DNA of 64,000 bases from DATFDN01 sp963756545 (GCA_963756545.1 CAVWNY010000008.1:496001-560000), one strand, 5' to 3'. Counted from the stretch's first letter, positions 18,182-27,217 are shown. Translations and numbers: made by a program. The notes: a model not told the origin generated them from the sequence alone.

Positions 18182-18922
18182 ATGCCTCGAACGCGCGTCA
18201 TCTTCATCCTGATCGCGGCCCTGCTGTCGGGCGCGGCTCACGCCGCCGGCGGACCCCAGGCAGCCGCCCCGAACGTCGCGCATTCCGCCGATCTCGCGCT
18301 GGTGCTGGTCACCGACGTTTCTCGCAGCATCGATGATTCCGAATTTGCGCTGGAGAAGCACGGCTATGCCACCGCCTTCAGGGATCCGAAGGTGATCGCC
18401 GCGATAAGCGGCGGCGCGAGCGGCGCGATCGAGGTTGCGTATATCGAGTTCGCTGGCGAACAGCAGGTCAAGACCGTGCTCGACTGGACGGTGATCCGCG
18501 ATGCCGCCTCGGCGAGCCGCTTCGCCGACCAGGTGCTGGCCGCGCCGCGCTCGTTCTGGGGACGCACCGCCATCAGCGCCGGGGTGGACCGGGCCATGCA
18601 GATGCTGGCGAAGGCCCCGATGCAGGCGACGCGCCGAATGATCGACGTGTGCGGCGACGGCACCAACAATGCCGGGCGCGAGATCACGGCGGCGCGCGAC
18701 GAGGCGCTGGCTGCGGGCGTCACGATCAACGGGCTCGCGATAGTCAACGACCATCCGGGGTCCTGGACCTTCGCGCACGTCCAGCCGCCGGGCGGCCTCG
18801 AGAACTATTACCGCAAGAATGTCACCGGCGGCACGGGCGGATTCGTGCTGGTCGTGCATGATTTCCACAGCTTTGGCGAGGCGATGACACGCAAGCTGGT
18901 GCTCGAACTCGCCGTGCGGTGA
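18182..18922 (+). CDS. Exported DUF1194 (von Willebrand A-like) protein
   Basis: 246 residues with a signal peptide (to about AAHAAG, residue 22). The body is a VWA-like Rossmann domain with a MIDAS-type motif DVSRSID at residues 44-50 and later TAISAGVDRAM and IDVCGDGTNN blocks, all characteristic of DUF1194. It is expected to bind a divalent metal and mediate protein contacts in the periplasm or at the cell surface. Function is unknown. It lies 11 bp behind the GlcG-type gene. Confidence 0.88.
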   Translation: MPRTRVIFILIAALLSGAAHAAGGPQAAAPNVAHSADLALVLVTDVSRSIDDSEFALEKHGYATAFRDPKVIAAISGGASGAIEVAYIEFAGEQQVKTVLDWTVIRDAASASRFADQVLAAPRSFWGRTAISAGVDRAMQMLAKAPMQATRRMIDVCGDGTNNAGREITAARDEALAAGVTINGLAIVNDHPGSWTFAHVQPPGGLENYYRKNVTGGTGGFVLVVHDFHSFGEAMTRKLVLELAVR

Positions 18923-18967
18923 TCCCGGAAGATTCCGAGCCGGCTCATACCAACAGCCCTTCGGACC

Positions 18968-19050
18968 GACCCCTCCCCCAAGGGACGGGAGGCTCTTTCG
19001 CGGGCTTCCTGCTCCCCCTCCCCTTGTGGGAGGGGGCCGGGGGGGAAGTG
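18968..19050. repeat. GC-rich palindromic repeat pair (intergenic copy)
   Basis: Two facing arms (GACCCCTCCCCCAAGGG... and ...CTCCCCCTCCCCTTGTGGGAGGGGG) occupy the gap between the DUF1194 gene and the convergent enolase-superfamily gene. They belong to the same family as the copies at 27475-27573, 47491-47536 and 50480-50584. Besides being mobile-type repeats they could act as a bidirectional terminator. Confidence 0.75.
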
Positions 19051-19071
19051 CGAAGCGAAGGCCCGCTGGTA

Positions 19072-20175
19072 TCAGGCGATCGTCAGCACGGGCGCGCCCA
19101 AAGCGTCCATAATAGGCGTCACGCCCAGCCCGGGCCGATCCGACGCCTCCATGCATCCACGCTCGCGCGCCGGCGCGCCCTCCGCGATCGGAACTGTGAC
19201 GTAGCTGTTGAAGTCGGTCGCGGAGAAGCGGAACTGTTCCGGGGTGCTGTGGGCGAGATGCGCGATAGCGGCGGTGACGATGTCGCCGCCCCAGGAATCC
19301 TCGATCGTCATCGCGATCCCCGTGGCGACACACAAATCGCGCACCTGACGCGCCGGCGTCAATCCGCCGAGCTTGCTGATCTTGATGTTGACGACGTCCA
19401 TCGCCTGATCGGCGTGGGCGCGCAGCAGCATGCCGACGCCGTCCACCGATTCGTCGAGCACGAACGGATGGCTGGTGCGCCGGCGGATCGAGAGGCACTC
19501 CTCGTAGCCCAGGCAGGGTTGCTCGATATAGACGTCGAGCGCATCGACCGCCCTGACGATTCGGGCCGCCTGGTGCGGCAGCCAGCCGGTGTTGGCGTCG
19601 GCGACCAGCACGTCGCCCGGCTTTAGCTCCGCCGCGGCGGCCCTGATGCGGGCGATGTCGATATCCGGCGCGCCGCCGACCTTGAGCTGGAACTTGTGAT
19701 AGCCCTCGGCCCGGTAGAGGGCGACGTTCTCCGCCATTCGCTCCGGCGCATCCTGGGAGATAGCGCGGTAGAGTTCGATGGATTCGCCGTAGCGGCCCCC
19801 GAGCAGGGTCGCGACGGGCAGTCCGGCCGCCTGCCCCAGGAGGTCCCAGCACGCGACGTCGATCGCCGACTTCACGTAGGGATGGCCCTTGAGGCGTGTC
19901 TCCATCAGCCGGTTGAGCGGGCCGATCCGCAGCGGGTCCTCACCCAGGAGGTGCGGGCCAAGCTCGGCCAGTCCGGCGCGGACGCCCCGCGCGTAGGACG
20001 GCAGGTAGGCGGGGCCGAGGGGGCAGACCTCGCCGTGGCCCGCCAATCCCTCATCCGTCTCGATCCGGAGCACGGTGCTGTCGAACACCGAGACCGATTT
20101 GCCGCCCGACCAGTGGTAACTGCCTTCGCGCAACGGCAGATCGACCTGATAGGCGAGCAGCCGAGTGATCTTCAT
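19072..20175 (-). CDS. Enolase-superfamily (MR/MLE) enzyme, likely (hydroxy)proline-derivative racemase/dehydratase
   Basis: 367 residues. The capping domain spans about 1-120 and the barrel follows. Catalytic lysines Lys165 (FQLKVGG) and Lys265 (NIKISK) lie on opposite faces, and the metal ligands are Asp193, Glu219 and Asp241. The pattern, including the spacing of the two lysines, resembles 4-hydroxyproline betaine 2-epimerase and cis-3-hydroxy-L-proline dehydratase of the same subgroup. The neighbours (amino-acid ABC transporter, proline-racemase-family enzymes, PutA) support a proline-derivative substrate, but the exact reaction is inference. I chose the ATG at 20175, preceded by GGGGCGGGAA. 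It is divergent from the transporter operon. Confidence 0.85.
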   Translation of the reverse strand: MKITRLLAYQVDLPLREGSYHWSGGKSVSVFDSTVLRIETDEGLAGHGEVCPLGPAYLPSYARGVRAGLAELGPHLLGEDPLRIGPLNRLMETRLKGHPYVKSAIDVACWDLLGQAAGLPVATLLGGRYGESIELYRAISQDAPERMAENVALYRAEGYHKFQLKVGGAPDIDIARIRAAAAELKPGDVLVADANTGWLPHQAARIVRAVDALDVYIEQPCLGYEECLSIRRRTSHPFVLDESVDGVGMLLRAHADQAMDVVNIKISKLGGLTPARQVRDLCVATGIAMTIEDSWGGDIVTAAIAHLAHSTPEQFRFSATDFNSYVTVPIAEGAPARERGCMEASDRPGLGVTPIMDALGAPVLTIA

Positions 20176-20193
20176 CGGGTTCCCGCCCCTCGT

Positions 20194-20222
20194 TTGACGC
20201 TCTCGATGATAGTTCCTAGGCT
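20194..20222 (+). promoter_or_regulatory. Putative sigma-70 promoter of the LIV-type transporter operon
   Basis: TTGACG (20194-20199) and TAGGCT (20217-20222) are separated by 17 bp, about 40 bp before the substrate-binding protein ATG, in the 88-bp gap between this gene and the divergent MR/MLE gene. The -10 match is only moderate. Confidence 0.35.
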
Positions 20223-20263
20223 GCGAAGAGCCAAAAAAGCGCCAATCCGGGAGGGCAGGGTCG

Positions 20264-21388
20264 ATGTCCAGACTAGCCGCGTTGTGGGCTGCGTTCGCCA
20301 TGGCGGCGGGGCTGGCGTACTCGGCCGCCCCCGCGCGTGCCGCAGATATCCCGGTCGGCATCATGGTGCCGACCACCGGGTCGGAAGCCACCTACGGCAA
20401 GGACATGGAGAACGCCATCAAGCTCGCGGCCGGGCAGATCAACACCAAGGGCGGCGTGCTCGGCATGAAAATCGCGACCACCACGCAGGATGCCGCGTGC
20501 GATCCGCAGCAAGCCGTGAACGCGGCGAGCAAGCTGGTTTCCCAAGGCGTGACCGGCGTCGTCGGCGGCTACTGTTCGGGCGCCACGCTGCCGACGCTGA
20601 AGATCTTCGGCGACGCGGGGGTGCCGATCGTCATCCCGGCCGCCAACTCGACGAAGCTGATCGGCGCCGGTTCCGGCAACGTGTTCATGATCAACAGCAC
20701 GGGCGCCGATCAGGTCAACACCGCCGTCGCATTCTTCAAGTCGAAGGACATCAAGCGGCTGGCGATCGTCAATGAGGGCGACGCCTACTCGGCCGACCTC
20801 GCCAGCCTGACGCGCGAGCAGTGGAAGAAGGACGGCGGCGACGTTGTCGCCTACGAGGTCATCAACAAGGGCGAGCAGGACTACTCGGCGCTGGTCACGC
20901 GGCTGAAGCAGCAGCGGCCGGACGCGGTATTCTGGACGGCGTACTATGCCGACGGTGCGCTGCTGATCAAGCAGCTCCGCCAAGGCGGCTACACCGGCAT
21001 GATCGCGCTCGGCGACGGCAACAACTCGCCCAAGCTGTTCGAGATCGCCGGCGCGGCGGCAAACGGCGTCTATTGCTTCTCCAACCCGACGGTCGAGTAC
21101 CTGCCGAATGCGCGCGCCTTTGCCGATGAATACAAGAAGCAGTTCCATCAGTCGCCCGGGCCCTATTCGGCGCTGTCCTATGACGGCATGAACCTGCTCG
21201 CCGACGCGATCACCCGGGCGGGATCGACCGACAAGCCCAAGATCATCGCGGCGCTGAGAGCGACCAAGGATTTTCAGGGCATCGCCGGTCCGATCAACTT
21301 CACGCCGCAGAACACGCTCGCGCGCAGCAACTTCGTGGTCCTGGTCGGCAAGGGGAAACAGTGGGCGCTCTACAAGGCGGCGTCCTGA
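20264..21388 (+). CDS. livJ: Branched-chain amino acid-type ABC transporter substrate-binding protein
   Basis: 374 residues. A signal peptide ends near ARAAD (about residue 27). A two-lobed type I periplasmic binding protein of the Leu/Ile/Val family follows (IPVGIMVPTTG, AACDPQQAVNAASKL, and the GIAGPINFTPQ motif near the C-terminus). It would capture the substrate in the periplasm for the downstream permeases and ATPases. Family members with this look transport many amino acids. Placed next to hydroxyproline enzymes, it may carry proline, hydroxyproline or a betaine; that is inference. Confidence 0.9.
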   Translation: MSRLAALWAAFAMAAGLAYSAAPARAADIPVGIMVPTTGSEATYGKDMENAIKLAAGQINTKGGVLGMKIATTTQDAACDPQQAVNAASKLVSQGVTGVVGGYCSGATLPTLKIFGDAGVPIVIPAANSTKLIGAGSGNVFMINSTGADQVNTAVAFFKSKDIKRLAIVNEGDAYSADLASLTREQWKKDGGDVVAYEVINKGEQDYSALVTRLKQQRPDAVFWTAYYADGALLIKQLRQGGYTGMIALGDGNNSPKLFEIAGAAANGVYCFSNPTVEYLPNARAFADEYKKQFHQSPGPYSALSYDGMNLLADAITRAGSTDKPKIIAALRATKDFQGIAGPINFTPQNTLARSNFVVLVGKGKQWALYKAAS

Positions 21389-21410
21389 TCGACACGGCCA
21401 GCGCAAGTTT

Positions 21411-21517
21411 TGCCGTCCTGCCCGGGCTTGTCCCGGGCATCCACGTCCTTGCCCGCAGCCAGGAAGATGTGGATGACCGGACCAGCCCCGGGCTTAAGCC
21501 GGGGGCCGGCCATGACA
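21411..21517. repeat. Palindromic intergenic repeat inside the LIV operon
   Basis: Two hairpin units face each other: CCCGGGCTTGTCCCGGGCATCCACG on the left and ATGTGGATGACCGG...CCCCGGGCTTAAGCCGGGGGCCGGCCATGAC on the right, so the whole block is also an inverted repeat. This CCCGGGC...GGATG style is typical of dispersed repeats in alphaproteobacterial genomes. It separates the substrate-binding protein gene from the permeases and could stabilise the upstream transcript or reduce downstream expression. Confidence 0.75.
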
Positions 21518-21539
21518 ACATGCCGTGGGACCTCGGCTG

Positions 21540-22454
21540 ATGCCGTTATCCGACATCCTGCTACAGCAGCTCGCCAACGGGCTGATACTCGGCTCGTTCT
21601 ACGCGTTGGTGGCGCTCGGCTACACGATGGTCTACGGGATCATCAAGCTGCTGAACTTCGCCCACGGCGACATCTACATGGTGGGCGCGTTCGTTGGCTT
21701 TCTGACGCTCTCGCTGGTCTCGGGGACGCTGGGGGCCGGCTGGGCCGGCATCGTGCCCGCCATGATCGTCGCCATGATCGCGGCGGCCTTCCTGGGAGTC
21801 GTGATCGAACGCGTGGCCTACCGCCCGCTGCTGCGCGCGCCGCGCCTGTCAATTCTGATCACCGCCCTTGCCGTCTCCATGGTCCTGCGCAACGGCGCGC
21901 TGTCGATCACCGGCGGGCAATACACCGCGTTCAACACCGACCTCGGATTCAACGGCGTCGATATCGCACAGGTCCATGTCACCTGGACCCAGATTATACT
22001 GGTCGGCGGCTCGCTGTTCCTGATGGCGGCGATGCAGGTCTTCATATCGCGGACGATGTACGGCAAGGCGATGCGCGCCATTGCCATCGACCAGGACGCC
22101 TGCCGCCTGATGGGCATCGACGTGAACCGGATGATTGCGCTGACCTTCTTCATCGGATCCGCCTTGGCCGCGGCGGCGGGGGTGATGGCCGGTGTGTACT
22201 ACGGGAGCATCTTCTATTTCATGGGATTCCTGATCGGCCTGAAGGCCTTCACCGCCGCGGTCATTGGCGGCATCGGCAGCATTCCTGGCGCCATGCTGGG
22301 TGGCCTCTTGCTGGGTCTTCTGGAGGCGTTCGGCACGCAGATCCAGGCGATCGGCACCGAATGGAAGGATGTGTTCGTCTTCGCGATCCTGATCCTGCTG
22401 CTGGTGTTCAAGCCCACCGGCCTGATTGGCCGGCCGGAAGTGGAGCGGATGTAG
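21540..22454 (+). CDS. livH: Branched-chain amino acid-type ABC permease LivH
   Basis: 304 residues, eight or so hydrophobic segments, with the LivH hallmarks YTMVYGIIKLLNFAHGD and GIDVNR, and the GLKAFTAAVIGGIGSIPGAM loop that contacts the ATPase. It forms half of the inner membrane channel. An in-frame GTG at 21525 would add five residues; the ATG at 21540 is the usual family start. It is 5 bp before livM. Confidence 0.92.
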   Translation: MPLSDILLQQLANGLILGSFYALVALGYTMVYGIIKLLNFAHGDIYMVGAFVGFLTLSLVSGTLGAGWAGIVPAMIVAMIAAAFLGVVIERVAYRPLLRAPRLSILITALAVSMVLRNGALSITGGQYTAFNTDLGFNGVDIAQVHVTWTQIILVGGSLFLMAAMQVFISRTMYGKAMRAIAIDQDACRLMGIDVNRMIALTFFIGSALAAAAGVMAGVYYGSIFYFMGFLIGLKAFTAAVIGGIGSIPGAMLGGLLLGLLEAFGTQIQAIGTEWKDVFVFAILILLLVFKPTGLIGRPEVERM

Positions 22455-22459
22455 CCCGG

Positions 22460-23401
22460 ATGGCGCGCCCGCTCGCCGCGCGGCTCGAAGCGCCGGCAAC
22501 CCGCCGCGCATCGGTCACGCTGTTGCTTGTCGTCACAGTGCTTATTCCGAGATTCGCCGACAACTACGTGCTGGAGGTGCTGACCAACGCGTGGCTCTAC
22601 GTGGTGCTCTGTCTCGGGCTGAACATTGTGGTCGGCTACGCGGGCCTGCTCGATCTCGGCTACGCGGCGTTCTTCGCGGTCGGAGCCTACGCGACCGGCA
22701 TCCTCACCACGCGCCTGGGTCTCGACTTCTGGCTGACGATTCCGGTCGCCGTGGTCTGTGCGCTGGCTGCCGGCGTCGTCGTCGGCGGCCCCACCTTGCG
22801 GCTGCGCAGCGACTATCTCGCCATCGTCACCCTCGGCTTCGGCGAGATCGTGCGCATCACCGCGCGGAACCTCGCCATAACCGGCGGCGCCAGCGGCCTG
22901 GTCGGGATCAACCGGCCGTCGCTGTTCGGCTGGAAGCTGGAGCAGATCAACCAGTTCTACTACGTGTTCCTGATCCTCGCCGCGCTGGCGTGCGTGGTCA
23001 GCTTTCGGGTCCAGGATTCGCGTATCGGCCGCGCCTGGAAATACGTGCGCTACGACGAGGATGCGGCGGAGGCGATGGGGATCAACCGGGTCGCCGTCAA
23101 GCTCTACGCCTACATGCTCGGCGCCGTCTTCGCGTCTATCGCCGGCTGCTTCTACGCGGCCAAGATGACGGCGATCTCGCCGGAGACCTTCAGCTTCACG
23201 CAGTCCGTGCTGATTCTGCTCGGCGTGGTGCTCGGCGGCATGGGCAAGATCCCCGGCGTGGTGGTCGGCGCGCTGGTGCTGACCCTGTTTCCGGAGATAT
23301 TCCGCGACGTCGGCTCGCTGCGCCTCCTGGTGTTCGCGGTCGTGCTGCTGTTGATCATGCTGTTCCGCCCACATGGCATCTGGCCGGACCGTCGCGCGTG
23401 A
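22460..23401 (+). CDS. livM: Branched-chain amino acid-type ABC permease LivM
   Basis: 313 residues with about nine membrane segments and the LivM blocks LNIVVGYAGLLDLGYAAFFAVGAY (partly quoted by position 55-80), LGFGEIVRI and GVVLGGMGKIPGVVVGA. It is the second channel subunit. The ATG at 22460 follows the livH stop by 5 bases, and its stop TGA overlaps the livG GTG start. The upstream open frame reaching 21410 is not coding. Confidence 0.92.
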   Translation: MARPLAARLEAPATRRASVTLLLVVTVLIPRFADNYVLEVLTNAWLYVVLCLGLNIVVGYAGLLDLGYAAFFAVGAYATGILTTRLGLDFWLTIPVAVVCALAAGVVVGGPTLRLRSDYLAIVTLGFGEIVRITARNLAITGGASGLVGINRPSLFGWKLEQINQFYYVFLILAALACVVSFRVQDSRIGRAWKYVRYDEDAAEAMGINRVAVKLYAYMLGAVFASIAGCFYAAKMTAISPETFSFTQSVLILLGVVLGGMGKIPGVVVGALVLTLFPEIFRDVGSLRLLVFAVVLLLIMLFRPHGIWPDRRA

Positions 23402-24174
23402 CGCAAGCGGCGCTCCTGTCGGTGGAAAACGTCACGCTGCGCTTCGGCGGGCTGCAGGTGCTCCGCGGTCTCAGCTTCGGTGTGCCGCACGGCGCTATCG
23501 CCAGCCTGATCGGCCCGAACGGCGCGGGCAAGACGTCGGTCTTTAATTGTCTGACCGGGTTCTATCGGCCGAACGCGGGCGTGATCCGCTTCGGCGGCCA
23601 TGCCATCTCCGGCACGCGGCCACATCGCATCACCCGCCTCGGCCTGGCACGGACCTTCCAGAACCTGCGGCTGTTCAAGGAGATGACGGCGCTGGAGAAC
23701 GTCATGGCCGGGCTGCATTGCCGCACGCGGTCGGGCCTGATCGGCGCCATGCTCCGCGCCCCGGCGCAGCGGAGCGAGGAGGCGGCGATCCTGCAAGCGA
23801 GCGAACGCTGGCTGGAGTTCGTGGGGATCGCCCATCATCGCGACCGCGCTGCCGGCAATCTTTCCTACGGCGACCAGCGCCGGGTGGAGTGGGCGCGTGC
23901 GCTCGCGACCTCGCCCAAGCTGCTGCTGCTCGACGAACCCGCCGCGGGCCTCAATCACGACGAGAAGGAACAATTGATCGCGCTGATCCGTCGGGTTCGC
24001 GATGAACTGGCGGTGACGGTGCTGCTGATCGAGCACGACATGGGACTCGTGATGCGCGTGTCGGAATCGATCACCGTGCTCGACTACGGGCAGAAGATCG
24101 CCGAGGGCGACGCCGAGACGGTGCAGAACGATCCGCGCGTGATCGAAGCCTATCTGGGGCGGGAGGAGGAGTAG
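23398..24174 (+). CDS. livG: Branched-chain amino acid-type ABC ATPase LivG
   Basis: 258 residues. Walker A is GPNGAGKTS, the Q-loop is in LARTFQNLRLF, the ABC signature is LSYGDQRR, Walker B is LLLLDEPAAGLN, and the H-loop is IEHDM. It energises transport together with LivF. The start is a GTG overlapping the livM stop (GTGA), which fits translational coupling, as no ATG fits the family N-terminus better. Confidence 0.92.
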   Translation: MTQAALLSVENVTLRFGGLQVLRGLSFGVPHGAIASLIGPNGAGKTSVFNCLTGFYRPNAGVIRFGGHAISGTRPHRITRLGLARTFQNLRLFKEMTALENVMAGLHCRTRSGLIGAMLRAPAQRSEEAAILQASERWLEFVGIAHHRDRAAGNLSYGDQRRVEWARALATSPKLLLLDEPAAGLNHDEKEQLIALIRRVRDELAVTVLLIEHDMGLVMRVSESITVLDYGQKIAEGDAETVQNDPRVIEAYLGREEE

Positions 24175-24175
24175 C

Positions 24176-24901
24176 GTGGCGTCGGAGGACGATGTCGTCC
24201 TGCGCCTGGAGAGGGTCGATGCCTTCTACGGCCAGATCCACGCGCTGCGCGGCGTCAGCCTGGCCGTGCGGCGCGGGCAGGTGGTCACGCTGCTTGGCGC
24301 CAACGGCGCCGGCAAGAGCACGACCTTGCGCATGATCTCGGGCCTGGTGCCCTGCGCGGCCGGGCGGATCGAGTTCCTCGGGCGCGACATCACCCGCATT
24401 CCGGCGCATCTGACGCCGCACATGGGTCTGGTCCACGTCCCGGAAGGGCGCCGCATCTTCAAGGGCATGACGGTGCGGGAGAACCTCGATCTCGGGTCGT
24501 TCACCCTGGCCGACGACGCCGAGCGCCGCCGGAGGATGGAGCATGTGTTCGAGATCTTCCCGCTGCTGCAGGAGCGCCAGCGCCGCGACGCCGCCTATCT
24601 GTCGGGCGGGGAGCAGCAGATGCTGGCGATGGGCCGTGCGCTGATGGCCGGGCCGAAGCTGCTGCTGCTGGACGAACCCTCGATGGGTCTGGCGCCGCGA
24701 CTTGTGCAGGAGATCATGCGCATCATCACGCGGCTGAACGAGGCCGGCACGACCATCCTGCTGGTGGAGCAGAACACGAAGATCGCGCTGAAGCACGCCG
24801 ATTACGGCTACGTGCTGGAAACCGGGCGGATCATCGTCGAGGGCGACGCGGCGGCGCTGCAAAAGGACGAGAACGTGACGAAGGCGTATCTCGGCCTCTG
24901 A
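24176..24901 (+). CDS. livF: Branched-chain amino acid-type ABC ATPase LivF
   Basis: 241 residues with Walker A GANGAGKST, signature LSGGEQQ, Walker B LLLLDEPSMGLAP and H-loop VEQN. It completes the five-gene transporter (livJHMGF order) and starts with GTG one base after the livG stop, preceded by GGAGGAG. The operon ends here, 6 bp from the convergent proline-racemase-family gene, with no room for a separate terminator. Confidence 0.92.
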   Translation: MASEDDVVLRLERVDAFYGQIHALRGVSLAVRRGQVVTLLGANGAGKSTTLRMISGLVPCAAGRIEFLGRDITRIPAHLTPHMGLVHVPEGRRIFKGMTVRENLDLGSFTLADDAERRRRMEHVFEIFPLLQERQRRDAAYLSGGEQQMLAMGRALMAGPKLLLLDEPSMGLAPRLVQEIMRIITRLNEAGTTILLVEQNTKIALKHADYGYVLETGRIIVEGDAAALQKDENVTKAYLGL

Positions 24902-24907
24902 GGACCG

Positions 24908-25942
24908 CTACAGCGCCCGCTGCCAGGTGTCGGCGAGCGTGAAGCCTCGCGGATAGGGGTCGGTCGGATCGAGCCCCACCTGATGCAGGCCGGTGATCCA
25001 GGCCTGCCCGGCGACGCTCGGAACAACCGCTTCGAAGGGCCCCACCGTCGTCACGCGCTCGATCACGCTCTCGAAGCGCGAACCGATGACGAAGTCATGG
25101 ACGAACATCTCGCCGGGACGGATCAGCCCGCGCGCGTGCATCACCGCCAGCCGTGCGCAGGTTCCGGTGCCGCAGGGCGAGCGGTCGAGCCGCCCCGGCG
25201 AGACCACCACCGCGTTGCGTGCGCTGAGGCCCTCCGGCGTGCGCCGTACAGGCCCGGTGATCTCGGCCATCGTGACCCCGGCGATCAGCGCGTTGTCCGG
25301 ATGCACCGCCCGGAGCTGCTCGTCGGCGGCCGCCTTGATCTTCTGACCGATCACGCAGATGTCGCGCGCCTCATCGGGCACCAGCCCCACGCCGAGGTCG
25401 CCGGCCCCGACAAGCACATAGGTCATGCCGCCATAGGCGACATCGACCGTCAGAGTGCCGATCCCCGCTACCTCGATCGGTTTTTGCAAGTGATGAACGA
25501 AGGCCGGCTGATTGGTGAAGCGGACGCGGCGAACCTTGCCGTCCGCGCAGTCGCAGCGCACGCGGATCAGGCCCGCCGGGGATTCCAGCACCAGCTCGGT
25601 GACCGGCTCGCGCATCGGCAGGATGCCCGTCTCCAGCAGCACGGTCGCGACGCAGATCGTGTTGGAACCGGACATTGGCGGATACTCCGTCGCCTCCAGG
25701 ATCACGTAGCCCATCTGCGCCTCCGGATGGCGCGACGGCAGGATGATGTTGGCGTTCTGGTTGGGCGCGCCGCGCGGCTCGAACAGCAGCAGCCGGCGGA
25801 GGTCGTCGCGGTGGCGTTCGAGGTACAGGCGCTTGTCGAACATGCTTTGTCCCGGCACCTCGCCGATCCCGCCGGTGACAACCTTTCCCACCTCGCCCTC
25901 GGCGTGGCAATCGACCACGTTCAGCACTGTGCTCCAGCGCAT
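24908..25942 (-). CDS. Proline racemase family enzyme, Ser/Cys type (hydroxyproline epimerase-like)
   Basis: 344 residues in the two-lobed proline racemase fold. The active-site positions are Ser91 (PMSGSNT, where the classical enzymes have MCGHG) and Cys257 (SPCGTGT). Ser/Cys members exist in this superfamily and have been reported as hydroxyproline epimerases, unlike Cys/Thr dehydratases, but the assignment here is inference. The replacement of the neighbouring His as well makes the first half-site unusual. The ATG at 25942 has GGGAG about 8 bases upstream; the frame extends to 25999 without support. It is head-to-head with the oxidase pseudogene, about 50 bp apart, which suggests a shared divergent promoter. 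Confidence 0.85.
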   Translation of the reverse strand: MRWSTVLNVVDCHAEGEVGKVVTGGIGEVPGQSMFDKRLYLERHRDDLRRLLLFEPRGAPNQNANIILPSRHPEAQMGYVILEATEYPPMSGSNTICVATVLLETGILPMREPVTELVLESPAGLIRVRCDCADGKVRRVRFTNQPAFVHHLQKPIEVAGIGTLTVDVAYGGMTYVLVGAGDLGVGLVPDEARDICVIGQKIKAAADEQLRAVHPDNALIAGVTMAEITGPVRRTPEGLSARNAVVVSPGRLDRSPCGTGTCARLAVMHARGLIRPGEMFVHDFVIGSRFESVIERVTTVGPFEAVVPSVAGQAWITGLHQVGLDPTDPYPRGFTLADTWQRAL

Positions 25943-25992
25943 CCGACCGCTCCCTGAATTGACTCCGATGGAACGCCGTCCGAGGGTTTGTC

Positions 25993-27217
25993 GTGGCACG
26001 GATCGGCGTCATCGGGGCGGGCATCGTCGGACTTGCCTGCGCACACTGGCTGACTGAGGACGGTCATCGTGTCACGGTGATCGACCGTGACCCGCGTGCC
26101 GACAAGTGTTCCTGGGGCAATGCCGGCGGGATCGCCGTGCCGGAAGTGGCGCCCGCCTCGATGCCGGGTCTGATGTGGCGGATTCCGGGCTGGCTCTTCG
26201 ACCCCCTCGGACCGCTTTCGCTGCGCCCGGCGCACGCGGTCGCGATGCTGCCGTGGCTGCGCCGCTTCTCGCCGCCGGACGCCCGCGCCGCATCTCCGCC
26301 ATCGCCGCCGCCCTCGCCGCGCTGAACGCCCGCGTCTATGACGATCTGCTGCCGCTGCTCGCCGCCACCGGGCTGACCCATGCGCTGCACCGGGTCGGCG
26401 CGTTGACGGTGTATGAAACGCGCGCCGGGTTGGAGCATGACCGTGCGGAGTGGGACCTTCGGCGCCAGCACGGCATCGTCTGCGAGGAGATGACGGGCGA
26501 GGTGGCGCGCGACCTCGAACCGGCCCTCGGCCAGAACGTCGCGCACGGCGTGTTCACCCCGGCCTGGTCGCAGGTTTCCGATCCGAAGCTGATCTGGGCT
26601 GGGCTGTTCGATGCGCTCCTTGCCCGGGGCGTGGCGATCGAGCGGGGCGAGGTGGTGGATGTCGCGCCCGGCATGGTGCGGCTCAGCGCCGGCGGGGATA
26701 TGGCGTTCGAGACCATTGTGGTCGCCGCGGGCGCCTGGTCGGCGCGGCTCGCGGCGCGGGTCGGCGATCGCGCATCGCTGGAAAGCGAGCGCGGCTACAA
26801 CACCACGCTTCCCGCCTCCGGCATCGCGCTCACCCGCCAGATCACCTTCGGCGAGCACAAGTTCATCGCCGCGCCGCTGGCGTGCGGCCTGCGGATCGGC
26901 GGCGCGGCGGAGTTCGCCGGACTTGATGCGGCGCCCAATTATGCACGGTCCGCCGCGCTGGTCGGCTCGCCGGCCGCTACCTGCCCGCACTGTCGGCCGA
27001 TGGCGGCACCGCCTGGATGGGCAACCGCCCGGCGACGCCCGACAGCCTGCCGGTGATTGGACGCTCGCCGCGCCGGGCGGACGTGATCTACGCGTTCGGC
27101 CACGGCCATCTCGGCCTGACCCAATCGGCGACGACCGGGCGGCTGGTCGCCGATATCGTTGCCGGGCGCGACAGCGGCGTCGACCTTTCGCCGTTCTCGA
27201 TCGGCCGGTTCGCATAG
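25993..27217 (+). pseudogene. FAD-dependent D-amino-acid oxidase/dehydrogenase, two frameshifts
   Basis: The three pieces together give a DadA-like oxidase of about 407 residues. The first has the FAD-binding GAGIVGLACAHWL and CSWGNAGGI motifs; the second covers the substrate domain; the third has the C-terminal PDSLPVIGRS and FGHGHLGLTQSATTG motifs. The frame changes near 26268 (expected RRFLAAGRP, read RRFSPPDAR) and near 26966 (expected VGLAGRYLP, read VGSPAATCP). Both are repaired by adding one C before TCGCC. In hydroxyproline catabolism such an enzyme oxidises the D-epimer made by the epimerase. It is either a pseudogene or the product of two consensus errors. The start is a GTG at 25993. 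Confidence 0.85.
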
